Source: Myxococcales bacterium (GTDB lineage Bacteria > Myxococcota_A > Polyangia > Polyangiales > Polyangiaceae). Taken from it: a stretch of DNA of 64,000 nucleotides. The DNA is taken from contig SECP01000008.1 of NCBI GenBank assembly GCA_004193285.1, forward strand, positions 124,001 through 188,000. Direction: 5' to 3'. The translations under genes and the position numbers were made by a program. This document shows, piece by piece, positions 32,544 to 41,046 of the stretch. Each line of letters starts with the position of its first letter. Positions within the stretch are counted from its first letter, which is position 1. The notes below the pieces were generated by a model that was given only the letters and a program-made list of their open reading frames with translations, had not been told where the DNA came from and made no database searches.

Positions 32544-32860
32544 GGTAGCCCCCGGTGGTCGTCGGCGGTGACGTGCACTCGCCCGTCTTCGGTGCGCGAC
32601 GGGATCGCCGCGAGGCAGGACGACCGCGGATTGATGCCGGCGCCGGTCGCGGCGTCGAAGGTGTGCCCGTGCAAGAGGCAGGTAATGACGCCGCCTTCCA
32701 AACGGCCCTCGCTGAGGGGGTACCCCTGATGCGGACAGCGATCGCGGTACACACACACGCCATGCTCGGTGCGGACGACGAGGAGCCGCTGCCCGCCGAG
32801 GGTGACCCCCCGCATCTCTCCGACCCACAGCTCATCCACCTGCAGCGACAGCTCAGCCAC
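32540..32860 (-). CDS. tmoC: Rieske [2Fe-2S] ferredoxin of the monooxygenase
   Basis: A 106-residue Rieske ferredoxin that carries electrons from a reductase to the hydroxylase. The cluster ligands are visible as C-x-H in RCPHQGYPLSEG (Cys42, His44) and C-x2-H in TCLLHGHTFD (Cys61, His64), with the normal spacing. Length matches TmoC. Its ATG lies eight bases inside the end of the gamma-subunit gene. The reductase that should feed it is not in the window, so electrons must come from an enzyme encoded elsewhere. Confidence 0.94.
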   Translation of the reverse strand: MAELSLQVDELWVGEMRGVTLGGQRLLVVRTEHGVCVYRDRCPHQGYPLSEGRLEGGVITCLLHGHTFDAATGAGINPRSSCLAAIPSRTEDGRVHVTADDHRGLP

Positions 32861-33101
32861 CTGCAGGCTCCGATGAGAGATCCACGCGGTCCAGCGCGGA
32901 GATGCCGGCCTCTTTCAGGCTCGAGTCACCCGGCAGCGCCCGGCCTCGGTGCACGACGCGCAATTTACCAGTCAGGGTGACGCGCGGCGCCGCGGCCCGC
33001 GCGAGGCGCTGGGCCAGCTCGTCTACCGTCTCCGACTCCGGAGCGAGCACGACCAGGCCGAGCGTGTCGCCCTGCACGAATACGTAGAGTGGGAGGCTCA
33101 C
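32853..33101 (-). CDS. tmoB: Monooxygenase hydroxylase gamma subunit
   Basis: An 82-residue protein of the TmoB/TouB kind, a small ubiquitin-like subunit that sits on the hydroxylase surface. It starts MSLPLYVFVQGD, has a central beta-alpha region with ETVDELAQRLAR and ends KEAGISALDRVDLSSE, as in TmoB. The ATG overlaps the alpha-subunit stop by four bases. Function is structural by homology. Sequence is short, but position between alpha subunit and ferredoxin, matching tmoA-B-C order, makes the call firm. Confidence 0.88.
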   Translation of the reverse strand: MSLPLYVFVQGDTLGLVVLAPESETVDELAQRLARAAAPRVTLTGKLRVVHRGRALPGDSSLKEAGISALDRVDLSSEPAGG

Positions 33102-34579
33102 GGCTCACCTTTCTCGTCGCGCAGAAATGGGTAGTCACCGGAGCGGATGTCCCGACCCCAATTGGCCTCCGAAAGCCCGAAATACTTGAGCAGCTCGAGC
33201 AGGTTGGCGGGCGCCTCCCCGGACAAGATGCGCTCCACCACCCCGCGGTGCGCCGCGTAACGCTCCGGCTCCGCTTCGAACAGCTCCCGGCAAGGCTCCG
33301 AGCAGAAGACATGCCGGCGGCCGCCGCGCTCGACGAACACGGCCGAGTTCTGGGTAGGGGTGCCACCGCAGAGCACGAGCTGGCACAGGTTGCAGAACGC
33401 GACGGGGGTGGTGCCGTGAGTGAACCACTCCACGCCCGGTCCGGCTGCGCGCCAGCGCTCCGTGATGTTTTCCCAGACCGGCGCGAGCGCAGGCCAAGTG
33501 GAGGGGTACTTTTCCGCGAGCCACGCGCGTTCGTCCGGCCCCGGCAGCACGAAGTCGAACCAAGTGGTCGCCCGGTAGCTGTAAGCGCTGGCGTACAGCA
33601 TGTGGTGGTAGATGGGCAGCGCGTCCAAAAAGGCCTGCCAGTACCGTGGCCGCGCTAGGCCGAGCTCGTCCAGCGAGCTTTGAAATTGATCGACCACCCA
33701 CTCTTCCACGAACTCACGGAAGCTGCCGCGCCGGGCCGAGAGGGGCGTGAGGTAGTCCATGGCGAAGCCCGTCACCACCGCGAAGAAGCGGAACGAGCGC
33801 CAGAACCACTTGTCGACCAGGCGCTGAGCTCGCGCGGGGTCGACCTGAACCAGCTTCCGCAAGACGGGGTTACCAATCTGGGCGTGGCGCGCTTCGTCCG
33901 TCTGGATGCTTTGCAGCATCTGTTCGAACAGCTTGTCCCCCGACTCCCGCGCCATCGACGTGAGCCCGATGAATTGTAGATTCGTGAAGCCGGTTTCGAA
34001 CACGAAGTGCGTGCCGATTGCGAACTCGATAGCGTCCGAGCCCAGCAGCAGCTCGTCCACCAAGTGCCTCCCGGCGACCGCGATCCAATCGCTGCTGTGC
34101 AGGAGGCGGTGGGTCCACTCGAATTGCTGATCCCAGCGCACCAGATCATGCATGGCGCGCAGCGGGAGCTGGGTGTGCCGCAGCTCGTCCAGCGCGCCGA
34201 GCAAGGAGGTTTGGCGCCACGCGCTGTCGCGACCGAAGCGAGCCGAGCGGAGGTTGCCGACCATCGCCGCGAACTCCGCGAGCGGCAGGGTGGCCATGTG
34301 CAGCTTGACCACGGACAGCCAACCAGGGTCCAGCTTGGCTACGTCTTCTACGCGCCCGAGCGCCTCCGCGATGGCTTGAAACGCGACCTCTTTACGATGC
34401 TGAGTCGCCACGTACTCCGAGAACGTGGAGCGGAAGGGCTCGTCCCACTCCCGCCATTCCCGCGCGCTCAGCCACGGCGTACCGCACAGCGCCTCGGGGA
34501 ACACCGCGCGTTCGTCCGCATAGCTGAACGACCAGTCCAGCTTCCGAGCCAAATCGCACCACTCGTCCCGAAGCGGCAT
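33098..34579 (-). CDS. tmoA: Toluene/aromatic monooxygenase hydroxylase alpha subunit
   Basis: The 493-residue catalytic chain of a soluble diiron monooxygenase that inserts one oxygen atom into aromatic or alkene substrates. All six iron ligands are present at a constant offset of minus two from toluene 4-monooxygenase: Glu102 (AEFAA), Glu132 and His135 (DELRH), Glu195 (FVFETGFTN), Glu229 and His232 (DEARH). The active-site threonine is Thr199. A cysteine-containing YHS-like segment lies at about 405-450. First gene of the operon; it diverges from nadA over 161 bases. AGGAGG sits 21 bases before the ATG, too far for normal use, while AGGTG is three bases away. Substrate is unknown. Confidence 0.93.
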   Translation of the reverse strand: MPLRDEWCDLARKLDWSFSYADERAVFPEALCGTPWLSAREWREWDEPFRSTFSEYVATQHRKEVAFQAIAEALGRVEDVAKLDPGWLSVVKLHMATLPLAEFAAMVGNLRSARFGRDSAWRQTSLLGALDELRHTQLPLRAMHDLVRWDQQFEWTHRLLHSSDWIAVAGRHLVDELLLGSDAIEFAIGTHFVFETGFTNLQFIGLTSMARESGDKLFEQMLQSIQTDEARHAQIGNPVLRKLVQVDPARAQRLVDKWFWRSFRFFAVVTGFAMDYLTPLSARRGSFREFVEEWVVDQFQSSLDELGLARPRYWQAFLDALPIYHHMLYASAYSYRATTWFDFVLPGPDERAWLAEKYPSTWPALAPVWENITERWRAAGPGVEWFTHGTTPVAFCNLCQLVLCGGTPTQNSAVFVERGGRRHVFCSEPCRELFEAEPERYAAHRGVVERILSGEAPANLLELLKYFGLSEANWGRDIRSGDYPFLRDEKGEP

Positions 34580-34740
34580 GACACCTGTTACTTGCTCGCG
34601 CCTCCTGAATTCCCGGCGCGAGCGGCCAGCCTAACACCGCGCCGACGCCTGAATCCATCGCCGAGAGTGCCGATGATGGGGGCGGATCGCTACGGTGGCG
34701 GCCAAAGACCGAGAAGTGTCGCATACTGCCTACAGACAGC

Positions 34741-35697
34741 ATGCTCGCCGCACAGAACTCACAAGACGTCTCCGCCATCTTGGACCTCGACGAAGAGATC
34801 CGGCGTTTGAAGCGCGAACGCAACGCCGTGATCCTGGCTCACTACTATCAAGACAGCGAGATTCAGGACCTCGCGGACTTCATCGGGGACTCCTTGCAGC
34901 TAGCGCAGGCCGCGCAGCGCACGACCGCGGACGTCATTTTGTTCGCGGGGGTCCACTTCATGGCGGAGACGGCCAAAATCCTGAACCCAGAGCGTATCGT
35001 TTTGGTCCCGGACATGAAAGCGGGGTGCTCCCTGGCTGATGGCTGCCCGGCGGACCGCTTCCGCGCTTGGAAGGCGCGCTACCCCGGCGCGGTGACGGTC
35101 AGCTACATCAACTGCACCGCCGAGGTGAAGGCGGAGAGCGACTACATCGTCACCTCCAGCAACGCGGTCAAGATCGTGAGCTCGATCCCCAAGGACAAGG
35201 AGATCCTGTTCGCGCCCGACAAGAACCTCGGCCGCTGGGTGATGAAGCAGGCGGGCCGCGACCTGCGCTTGTGGCAAGGCAGCTGCGTGGTGCACGAGAC
35301 CTTCAGCTTGCAGAAGCTCATGGCCATCAAGCACGCGCACCCCTCCGCGAAGATCATCGCGCACCCGGAGTGCGAGGAACCGCTCCTGGAGCGCGCCGAC
35401 TTCATCGGTTCCACCGCCGCCCTCCTCAAGTACGTGGAGAACGACAACGCGCAGGAGTTCATCGTGGTGACCGAGCCGGGCATCATCCACCAGATGCAGA
35501 AGCGCGCGCCGCAGAAGCAGCTCATCCCTGCGCCGCCGGACGGCAACTGCGCGTGCAACGAGTGCCCCTTCATGCGGCTCAACACGCCGGAGAAGGTCTA
35601 CCTCTCGCTGCGCGATCTACAGCCGCGCCTGGAAATGGACGAAGAGCTCCGTCGCCGCGCGCTATTGCCCATCGAGCGCATGCTCGCGCTGAGCTGA
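34741..35697 (+). CDS. nadA: Quinolinate synthase A
   Basis: Condenses iminoaspartate with dihydroxyacetone phosphate to give quinolinate in NAD synthesis, using an oxygen-sensitive [4Fe-4S] cluster. The 318-residue protein contains the typical [20 protein letters not shown] opening (about 31-50), cysteine segments [32 protein letters not shown] and CACNECPFM, from which the three cluster ligands come. Length fits the short bacterial NadA. It is a lone gene, divergent from the monooxygenase operon and ending eight bases from the convergent sulfatase-type gene. nadB and nadC are not in the window. Confidence 0.96.
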   Translation: MLAAQNSQDVSAILDLDEEIRRLKRERNAVILAHYYQDSEIQDLADFIGDSLQLAQAAQRTTADVILFAGVHFMAETAKILNPERIVLVPDMKAGCSLADGCPADRFRAWKARYPGAVTVSYINCTAEVKAESDYIVTSSNAVKIVSSIPKDKEILFAPDKNLGRWVMKQAGRDLRLWQGSCVVHETFSLQKLMAIKHAHPSAKIIAHPECEEPLLERADFIGSTAALLKYVENDNAQEFIVVTEPGIIHQMQKRAPQKQLIPAPPDGNCACNECPFMRLNTPEKVYLSLRDLQPRLEMDEELRRRALLPIERMLALS

Positions 35698-35704
35698 GCG
35701 AGGG

Positions 35705-37666
35705 CTACTTGGTCGGGCGGGGCACGTCTTTACCCGGTAGCCGCCCGTAAGTCCTCTGCACGAAGGCGTGCAGGTCACTGCACTGATCCAGCGGGAGCGG
35801 CGATTGCTCCCCTGGATCTTGCTCCAGGTCGTAGCAATTCCAGCCGTTGTCCCAGGAGCGGGCTTCGATTTTGAGGGAGCCTTGCATGGCGCCCCAGTTC
35901 TCGAACGCGCACGACCACACCCCGGCGCAGTTCGTCATCGGCATCGGCTCGGTGGTGAGCTCACTGCTCAGCAAGCTGTGGCCCGGCAGCTTCGCGCGGT
36001 ACTGCGCGAGGCGAGGGTCGTCCGGCACGCCCATGAGGTCCAGCACGGTGGGAGCGACGTCCACGTGGAAGAGGTACTGGTCGCGCTTGGCGCGCAGGTT
36101 GCCGATCTCCGCGTCCGTGAGGGTGCCGGGCGGAGCGTCGATCCACATCGGCACGTGCACCTCTTCGTCGAAGATGCTGAAGGTGTGGCCCATCTGCCCG
36201 TGCTCACGAAACGCTTCCGCGTGGTCGCTCGTGTAAACGATGACGGTGTTCTTGCCCGCCGGCGAGGCCTTCAGCGCCGCGATCATCTTCGCGATGTGCA
36301 GGTCCTGCTGGTAAACCGAGTTCTGGTAGAAGTTCTTGAACGCCTGGTTCTCTTCCGGAGCTTTGCTCGTCGTCCACGGCTGGAAGGGCGTCGGCAGCGC
36401 GAGGTCCAGGTAGTACGGGTAGTGCACGTTGGACATTTGCACGACGGCCATGAACGGCTCTTCGAGCTCGCCGACGTTCCGGCTGACGTGCTCGGCGAGG
36501 TACTTCTCCGGCGCGCCCATATCCAAATCCGCGGCCGGGTCCAGCTCCGTCGCGGTGACTCGGTGCTCGACGCCGAGGTTCTTCACCCAAAGCCGAACGT
36601 TGCCGAACATCATGTTTTGGCTCGTCCAGTAAGCGGTGTGGTAGCCGAGCGCGTGCGCGTAGTCGAACACGAGCGGCCACTCGTGTAGCGTGTCGCGGCT
36701 TTCGATCGGCCGAACCCCGGACCACAGCACCGCCAGTGAAATGGCCGTGCAGGAGTCCATGGACCGCATTTGCGTGAACGGGAAGCGCTCCGGCAGCAGC
36801 TTGTTCGTCGCCTCCGTTCGCTGACACTTCGGGTCGTGCTCGATGCACGTCGCGTCGGCGCGAACGCTCTCCAAAATCACGTAGAGCACGTTGCGCTTCG
36901 GCACGCTCGCGCGGGTGAGCGGCGGGACCGGGAGCGACTGACGCGCGCGTGGCCGCAGCTGGTTGCTCTGATCCGTCAAACCGAGCTGTGTGCGCAGCAG
37001 ACCGCCGACCGCATTGAGGTACAGCGTGTCCGGCGTGGACGCTTGCTCGCTTCGGTACTGAGTGGGAACGAAGAAGCTCGCGGCAAGGAGCAGCGGCGCG
37101 ACCGCCCCCGCGATCTGCGACGGCAAGCTCGGCGGACGCATCACCTGCCGCGCCGCCCACACCAGGCCGACCGCGAGCAAAAGCGGGGGCAGCTTGGCGC
37201 GGAGGTAATTGCCGAAATCCGCCGTGAGCTGATTCAGCACCGAGTCCATGAAGTTGGACGCGAACACCGAGACGTCCACGTTCAGGTAAGCGTGGTACTG
37301 CTGAAAGAAGTAACTCTGCCCGCCGACCGTGAACGTGACCATGATCACGAAGAGGACGGCCGCGAGGTGCCGCGCCGCGCCACGGCGACGTGCGGCCGCG
37401 TAGAGCAGCACGCCCCACACGATGAGGCTCTCCGCGACGGAGGCCAGGTAGGTCACGACGTACTCGTGGGGAAACGCACGGATGCGCGCGCCGCGCCGCG
37501 CAAAGTCCAGCGCGACGCTGACCAGCGGCACCACGAGGAGCAGCAGCACCGCGGACACCTTGCGCCAAGTCACGAGGCTGCGAAGACGTGAGCGGACGCG
37601 GAGGGCGCCGAGCGCGCGCTCGCTCGGCTCGGCTTGGAGATCGGAACTGGAAGACTCTTGCGACAC
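35705..37666 (-). CDS. Membrane-anchored sulfatase-superfamily protein
   Basis: A 653-residue inner-membrane protein. Hydrophobic helices lie at about 35-53, 75-92, 101-119, 160-176 and 185-203, followed by a periplasmic sulfatase/alkaline-phosphatase-fold domain (about 255-600). Metal-site segments are VLYVILESVRAD and YTSDHAEAFREHGQMGHT; the likely nucleophile region is SMDSCTAISLAVLWSG, where Ser or Thr is expected. The layout is that of LtaS/phosphoglycerol or phosphoethanolamine transferases, which move head groups from phospholipids to glycans or lipids, and a true sulfatase is less likely. The start is a GTG at 37664-37666. Substrate unknown. Confidence 0.82.
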   Translation of the reverse strand: MSQESSSSDLQAEPSERALGALRVRSRLRSLVTWRKVSAVLLLLVVPLVSVALDFARRGARIRAFPHEYVVTYLASVAESLIVWGVLLYAAARRRGAARHLAAVLFVIMVTFTVGGQSYFFQQYHAYLNVDVSVFASNFMDSVLNQLTADFGNYLRAKLPPLLLAVGLVWAARQVMRPPSLPSQIAGAVAPLLLAASFFVPTQYRSEQASTPDTLYLNAVGGLLRTQLGLTDQSNQLRPRARQSLPVPPLTRASVPKRNVLYVILESVRADATCIEHDPKCQRTEATNKLLPERFPFTQMRSMDSCTAISLAVLWSGVRPIESRDTLHEWPLVFDYAHALGYHTAYWTSQNMMFGNVRLWVKNLGVEHRVTATELDPAADLDMGAPEKYLAEHVSRNVGELEEPFMAVVQMSNVHYPYYLDLALPTPFQPWTTSKAPEENQAFKNFYQNSVYQQDLHIAKMIAALKASPAGKNTVIVYTSDHAEAFREHGQMGHTFSIFDEEVHVPMWIDAPPGTLTDAEIGNLRAKRDQYLFHVDVAPTVLDLMGVPDDPRLAQYRAKLPGHSLLSSELTTEPMPMTNCAGVWSCAFENWGAMQGSLKIEARSWDNGWNCYDLEQDPGEQSPLPLDQCSDLHAFVQRTYGRLPGKDVPRPTK

Positions 37667-37815
37667 GATGTAGGCAAACCGGTCCGCAGCTAGGGCAGCG
37701 CGGAAAGGACCGGATATTAGCGGATCGCGAAGGACGCAAGTAGTGGCCGGCGAGCGGCCTCCGATGACCCACGCCCGGATCTCAAGTTTGGACGTTTGCG
37801 GCCGTTCCTAGCGCC

Positions 37816-38868
37816 ATGGCCTTCGCGTGGCGTCTCGCCTTTCTCCTTTCCGTGGCTCCTAGCCTGCTCGGCTCGGCTGGGTGCAAGCCCAAGCAGGAGG
37901 TGACGGCGGAGCCCAAGAAGGTCGTGAAGAAGGACAAGCCCGCTGCCAAAGCGGAAAAGGGAGCCCACGATGCCAAAGCTCAACCCACCGAGGGGGAGCT
38001 GCCCGATCCGGGAAAGTTCATCGTGCCGTTCGCTTGGGAGGCGGCCAAGGACGAGCCGCTGGCGCAGACGCGCGCCTTCCTGGCCGACGTGCTGACCGAC
38101 AACCAGGGTTACATGGAGCACGGCGAAAAGTTTTTCGCCGAGTTCGCCGACAAGCAGACTCCGCGCGCGACGGTGCTGACCTGCGCCGACTCCCGCGTGC
38201 ACACCACCGCCTGGGACGTGACGCCGGAGAACGACGACTTCGTCGTCCGCAACATCGGCAATCAATTCGAGAACGCACAAGGCTCCCTGGAGTACGGCAT
38301 CGAGCACCTGCGCACACCGCTGCTGCTGGTGATCGGTCACACCGGCTGCGGCGCGGTCAAGGCCGCCATGGGGGACCTGAGCAAGCTGAGCCAGCCCATT
38401 CAAGGCGAGCTCCACCACATGCACCTACCAAAAGCGGGCGCCGGCAAGCCACCGGAGGCAGCCTGGGCGGAAGCCGTGATCGCCAATGTGAACAACCAGG
38501 TGGAGACCGCGCTCAAGCACTTCGCCAAGGACATCCAAGCCGGCCAGCTCACCGTCGTCGGCGCGGTGTACGACTTTCGTAACGACTTGCTGCAAGGCGC
38601 CGGCAAGCTCTCGGTCGTCAACGTCAACGGCAACAGTGAGCCGGAGCGCATGACCGCGTTCGTCGAGGCCATCACCGGCAAGAGCGCCGAGCCGCGCGAC
38701 GGTAAGGACCGCAAGCGGGCGACCAAGGGCGGCAAGCTGGACGACGCCGCCGCGGCCGAGGCGATCGCCGCTCAAATCGCGAAATTCGGGAAGAAGAGCG
38801 GCACGGAGGGCGCGCGCGCCGAGGTCCAAGGCGGGCACGCCGAGGCGGCCCACACCGAGCACCACTAA
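37816..38868 (+). CDS. Lipoprotein beta-carbonic anhydrase
   Basis: A 350-residue exported beta-class carbonic anhydrase, interconverting CO2 and bicarbonate. Signal peptide 1-22 with cysteine at 23 (SAGC) suggests a lipoprotein. A Lys/Ala/Pro-rich linker covers about 24-65. The catalytic core has the zinc set Cys123, Asp125, Arg127 (TCADSRVH) and His175, Cys178 (GHTGCGAV). The C-terminal 60 residues are charged and low-complexity, ending in His-rich HTEHH. Beta enzymes are usually cytosolic, so lipidation and export are notable. It overlaps the convergent glycosidase gene by four bases. The lipobox is slightly non-standard, so secretion is likelier than lipidation. Confidence 0.88.
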   Translation: MAFAWRLAFLLSVAPSLLGSAGCKPKQEVTAEPKKVVKKDKPAAKAEKGAHDAKAQPTEGELPDPGKFIVPFAWEAAKDEPLAQTRAFLADVLTDNQGYMEHGEKFFAEFADKQTPRATVLTCADSRVHTTAWDVTPENDDFVVRNIGNQFENAQGSLEYGIEHLRTPLLLVIGHTGCGAVKAAMGDLSKLSQPIQGELHHMHLPKAGAGKPPEAAWAEAVIANVNNQVETALKHFAKDIQAGQLTVVGAVYDFRNDLLQGAGKLSVVNVNGNSEPERMTAFVEAITGKSAEPRDGKDRKRATKGGKLDDAAAAEAIAAQIAKFGKKSGTEGARAEVQGGHAEAAHTEHH

Positions 38869-41039
38869 TAGGGAAGCGGCACCGGCTCGCCCGTCACCCG
38901 CAACTCCGCGATGAGCGGCGCTTGCCCGAGCAACGCGACGCTGCGCGTATCCGGCTGACTCCCGCCGACGAAGACGCGGAATGCCCCCGGCTCCAGTTGC
39001 CGCCGCCCCGCGTCGTCGATCAAGGACAGCGCGGCCGCGTCCAGCACGAACACGACCCGGCGGGACTCGCCCGGCGCTAAATGCAGTCGCTGGACCCCTC
39101 GTAGCTCGTGGTGCGGCACGACCGTGCTCGCTTCGAGATCGCGAACGTAGAGCTGGGCGACCTCGTCGCTCGGGCGAGCGCCGGTGTTCGTGACCAGCGC
39201 GCTCACCTCCACCCGCAGCTCGGGCCCGGCCGCGACCTGGTGACTGGAGAGCAGCATCTCCGAGTAGCTGAACTGGGTGTACGAGAGGCCGAAGCCGAAT
39301 GGATAGAGCGCCGGCAACTTGGCATAACGGTAGGTGCGGCCGGCGAGCGCGTAGTCTTCGAACGCGGGCAGGTCCGAAACCGAACGCGGAAAAGTGACCG
39401 GGAGCCGGCCCGCTGGGCTCACGTCGCCGAACAGCACGTCCGCCAGGGCGCTGCCGCCCTCTTCGCCTGGATACCAGGCTTGCACGATGGCGGCGGCGCG
39501 CTCGTCCGCCAGCGGCAGCGAGGTCGGGCTGCCCGCCACGAGCACGACGACGACCGGCTTGCCCACGTCGAGCACGGCTTGCAGCAGCTGCTCCTGCAAG
39601 CCGGGGAGCCCCAGGCTCAGCTTGTCCCCGGAGGCCTCCGAGTTGCTCGCGTCGCCCTGCTCGCCCTCGAGCTCCGAGTTGAGACCGAGCACCAGCACCG
39701 TGAGGTCCGCCCGCCTGGCGAGCAGCACCGCTTCGCTCAAGTTGCCGTGCGGGGCGGGTCCGGTCAGGTCCGTGCCGTGCGGCTTGCAACCTTCCGCGTA
39801 GTAGAGCTTGGTCTCACTGCCGTGGCGCAAGCGCGCGCGAATGCCGGCGAGCGGCGTGATCGTCTGGGAAGCCGTGCCGCAGTAGTTTCCCCACAGCACG
39901 CGCGGCGCGTCCGCGTTCGGGCCAATCACCGCGATGGAGCGGAGCTCCGGGCCGAGCGGTAAAGTGCCGTCGTTCTTGAGCAGCACGAGGCTCTCCCGAG
40001 CCGCGCGGCGCGCGAGGGCGCGGTGCTCGGCCGAATCCACGACGTCGAACGGGATGCGAGAGAACGGTACCCGCTCCGGCGCATCGAACATGCCGAGCCG
40101 CAGGCGCGCCGTGAGCAGCTTGGCCAGGCTCGCGTCCAGCTCCGCCTCGCTGACCAGGCCTCGCTCCACCGCGGCGGGGAGGTGCTCGTAGGTGCAGCCG
40201 CAGTTCAAGTCACAGCCCGCTTGGAGAGCCATCGCCGCGGACTCCTCCGGACCGGGAGCGAGCTGGTGATGCTCGTGAATGTCACGGATCGCCCAGCAGT
40301 CCGAGACCACGTAGCCGTCGAATCCCCAGCTCTCGCGGAGGATGCGGCGAATCAAAGTGGGGCTGGCGGAGGCGGCTTCGCCGTTCACGCGGTTGTACGC
40401 GGTCATCACGCTCGCAACTCCGCCCTCCCCCACCAGCGCGCGGAACGCCGGCAAGTAGGTCTCGAACAAGTCCTTGGTCGTGACTCGCGCGTCGAAGCCG
40501 TGGCGCAACGCTTCCGGACCGCTATGCACCGCGAAGTGCTTGGCGGTCGCGAGCAGCTTCATGTACCCACCCTCCTCCTGCTGCAGCCCCTGAACGAACG
40601 CGACGCTCAACCGGCTCGTCAGAAACGGGCACTCGCCGTAAGTCTCCTGCCCGCGGCCCCAGCGTGGGTCCCGGAAGATGTTCACGTTCGGCGACCAATA
40701 CGTGAGCCCTTTGTAGATCCCCGTGTCCCCCTCAGCCATGAAGGCGTGGTGCTTGGCGCGAGCTTCGTCCGAAATGGCTTGCGCCACGTCACTCATCAGC
40801 GAGGCGTCGAAGCTGGCGGCCAAGCCGATGGCCTGCGGGAACACGGTGGCGGTGCCGGCACGAGCGACGCCGTGCAAGCACTCGTTCCACCAATTGTACG
40901 CCGGCAGACCGACGCGAGGCACGGCGGGCGCCTCGTGCAGCAGCTGCGCGGCTTTCTCCGCGACGCTCAGCTCGGCGAGCACCTTGGAGACGCGCTCTGC
41001 GAGCGGCAAGGTCTCATCCCATAGCGGCTGCGCTGTCAC
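38865..41039 (-). CDS. Glycoside hydrolase family 3 beta-glycosidase
   Basis: A 724-residue GH3 enzyme with the usual TIM-barrel, alpha/beta sandwich and C-terminal fibronectin-like domain. The early YNWWNECLHGVAR segment is typical of beta-xylosidase and arabinosidase-like GH3 members. KHFAVHSGPE and the nucleophile Asp near 247 in VVSDCWAI are present. The domain-2 region has RESLVLLKNDGTLPL, and the last domain begins around YPFGFGLSYTQF. No signal peptide is visible, so it probably acts in the cytosol on short oligosaccharides. It follows the glyoxalase-fold gene by seven bases on the same strand. Exact sugar specificity is inference. Confidence 0.93.
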   Translation of the reverse strand: MTAQPLWDETLPLAERVSKVLAELSVAEKAAQLLHEAPAVPRVGLPAYNWWNECLHGVARAGTATVFPQAIGLAASFDASLMSDVAQAISDEARAKHHAFMAEGDTGIYKGLTYWSPNVNIFRDPRWGRGQETYGECPFLTSRLSVAFVQGLQQEEGGYMKLLATAKHFAVHSGPEALRHGFDARVTTKDLFETYLPAFRALVGEGGVASVMTAYNRVNGEAASASPTLIRRILRESWGFDGYVVSDCWAIRDIHEHHQLAPGPEESAAMALQAGCDLNCGCTYEHLPAAVERGLVSEAELDASLAKLLTARLRLGMFDAPERVPFSRIPFDVVDSAEHRALARRAARESLVLLKNDGTLPLGPELRSIAVIGPNADAPRVLWGNYCGTASQTITPLAGIRARLRHGSETKLYYAEGCKPHGTDLTGPAPHGNLSEAVLLARRADLTVLVLGLNSELEGEQGDASNSEASGDKLSLGLPGLQEQLLQAVLDVGKPVVVVLVAGSPTSLPLADERAAAIVQAWYPGEEGGSALADVLFGDVSPAGRLPVTFPRSVSDLPAFEDYALAGRTYRYAKLPALYPFGFGLSYTQFSYSEMLLSSHQVAAGPELRVEVSALVTNTGARPSDEVAQLYVRDLEASTVVPHHELRGVQRLHLAPGESRRVVFVLDAAALSLIDDAGRRQLEPGAFRVFVGGSQPDTRSVALLGQAPLIAELRVTGEPVPLPY

Positions 41040-41046
41040 GGGACGC

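Noticed and set aside
36204-37772. 522-codon minus-strand open frame alongside the sulfatase-type gene
   Set aside because: It is a frame-shifted reading of the sulfatase-type gene, with Arg/Pro/Ala-rich sequence and no fold or motif.
38425-39789. 454-codon minus-strand frame across the carbonic anhydrase and GH3 boundary
   Set aside because: It reads antisense to the carbonic anhydrase and in the wrong frame of the GH3 gene; both real genes have their active-site residues intact.
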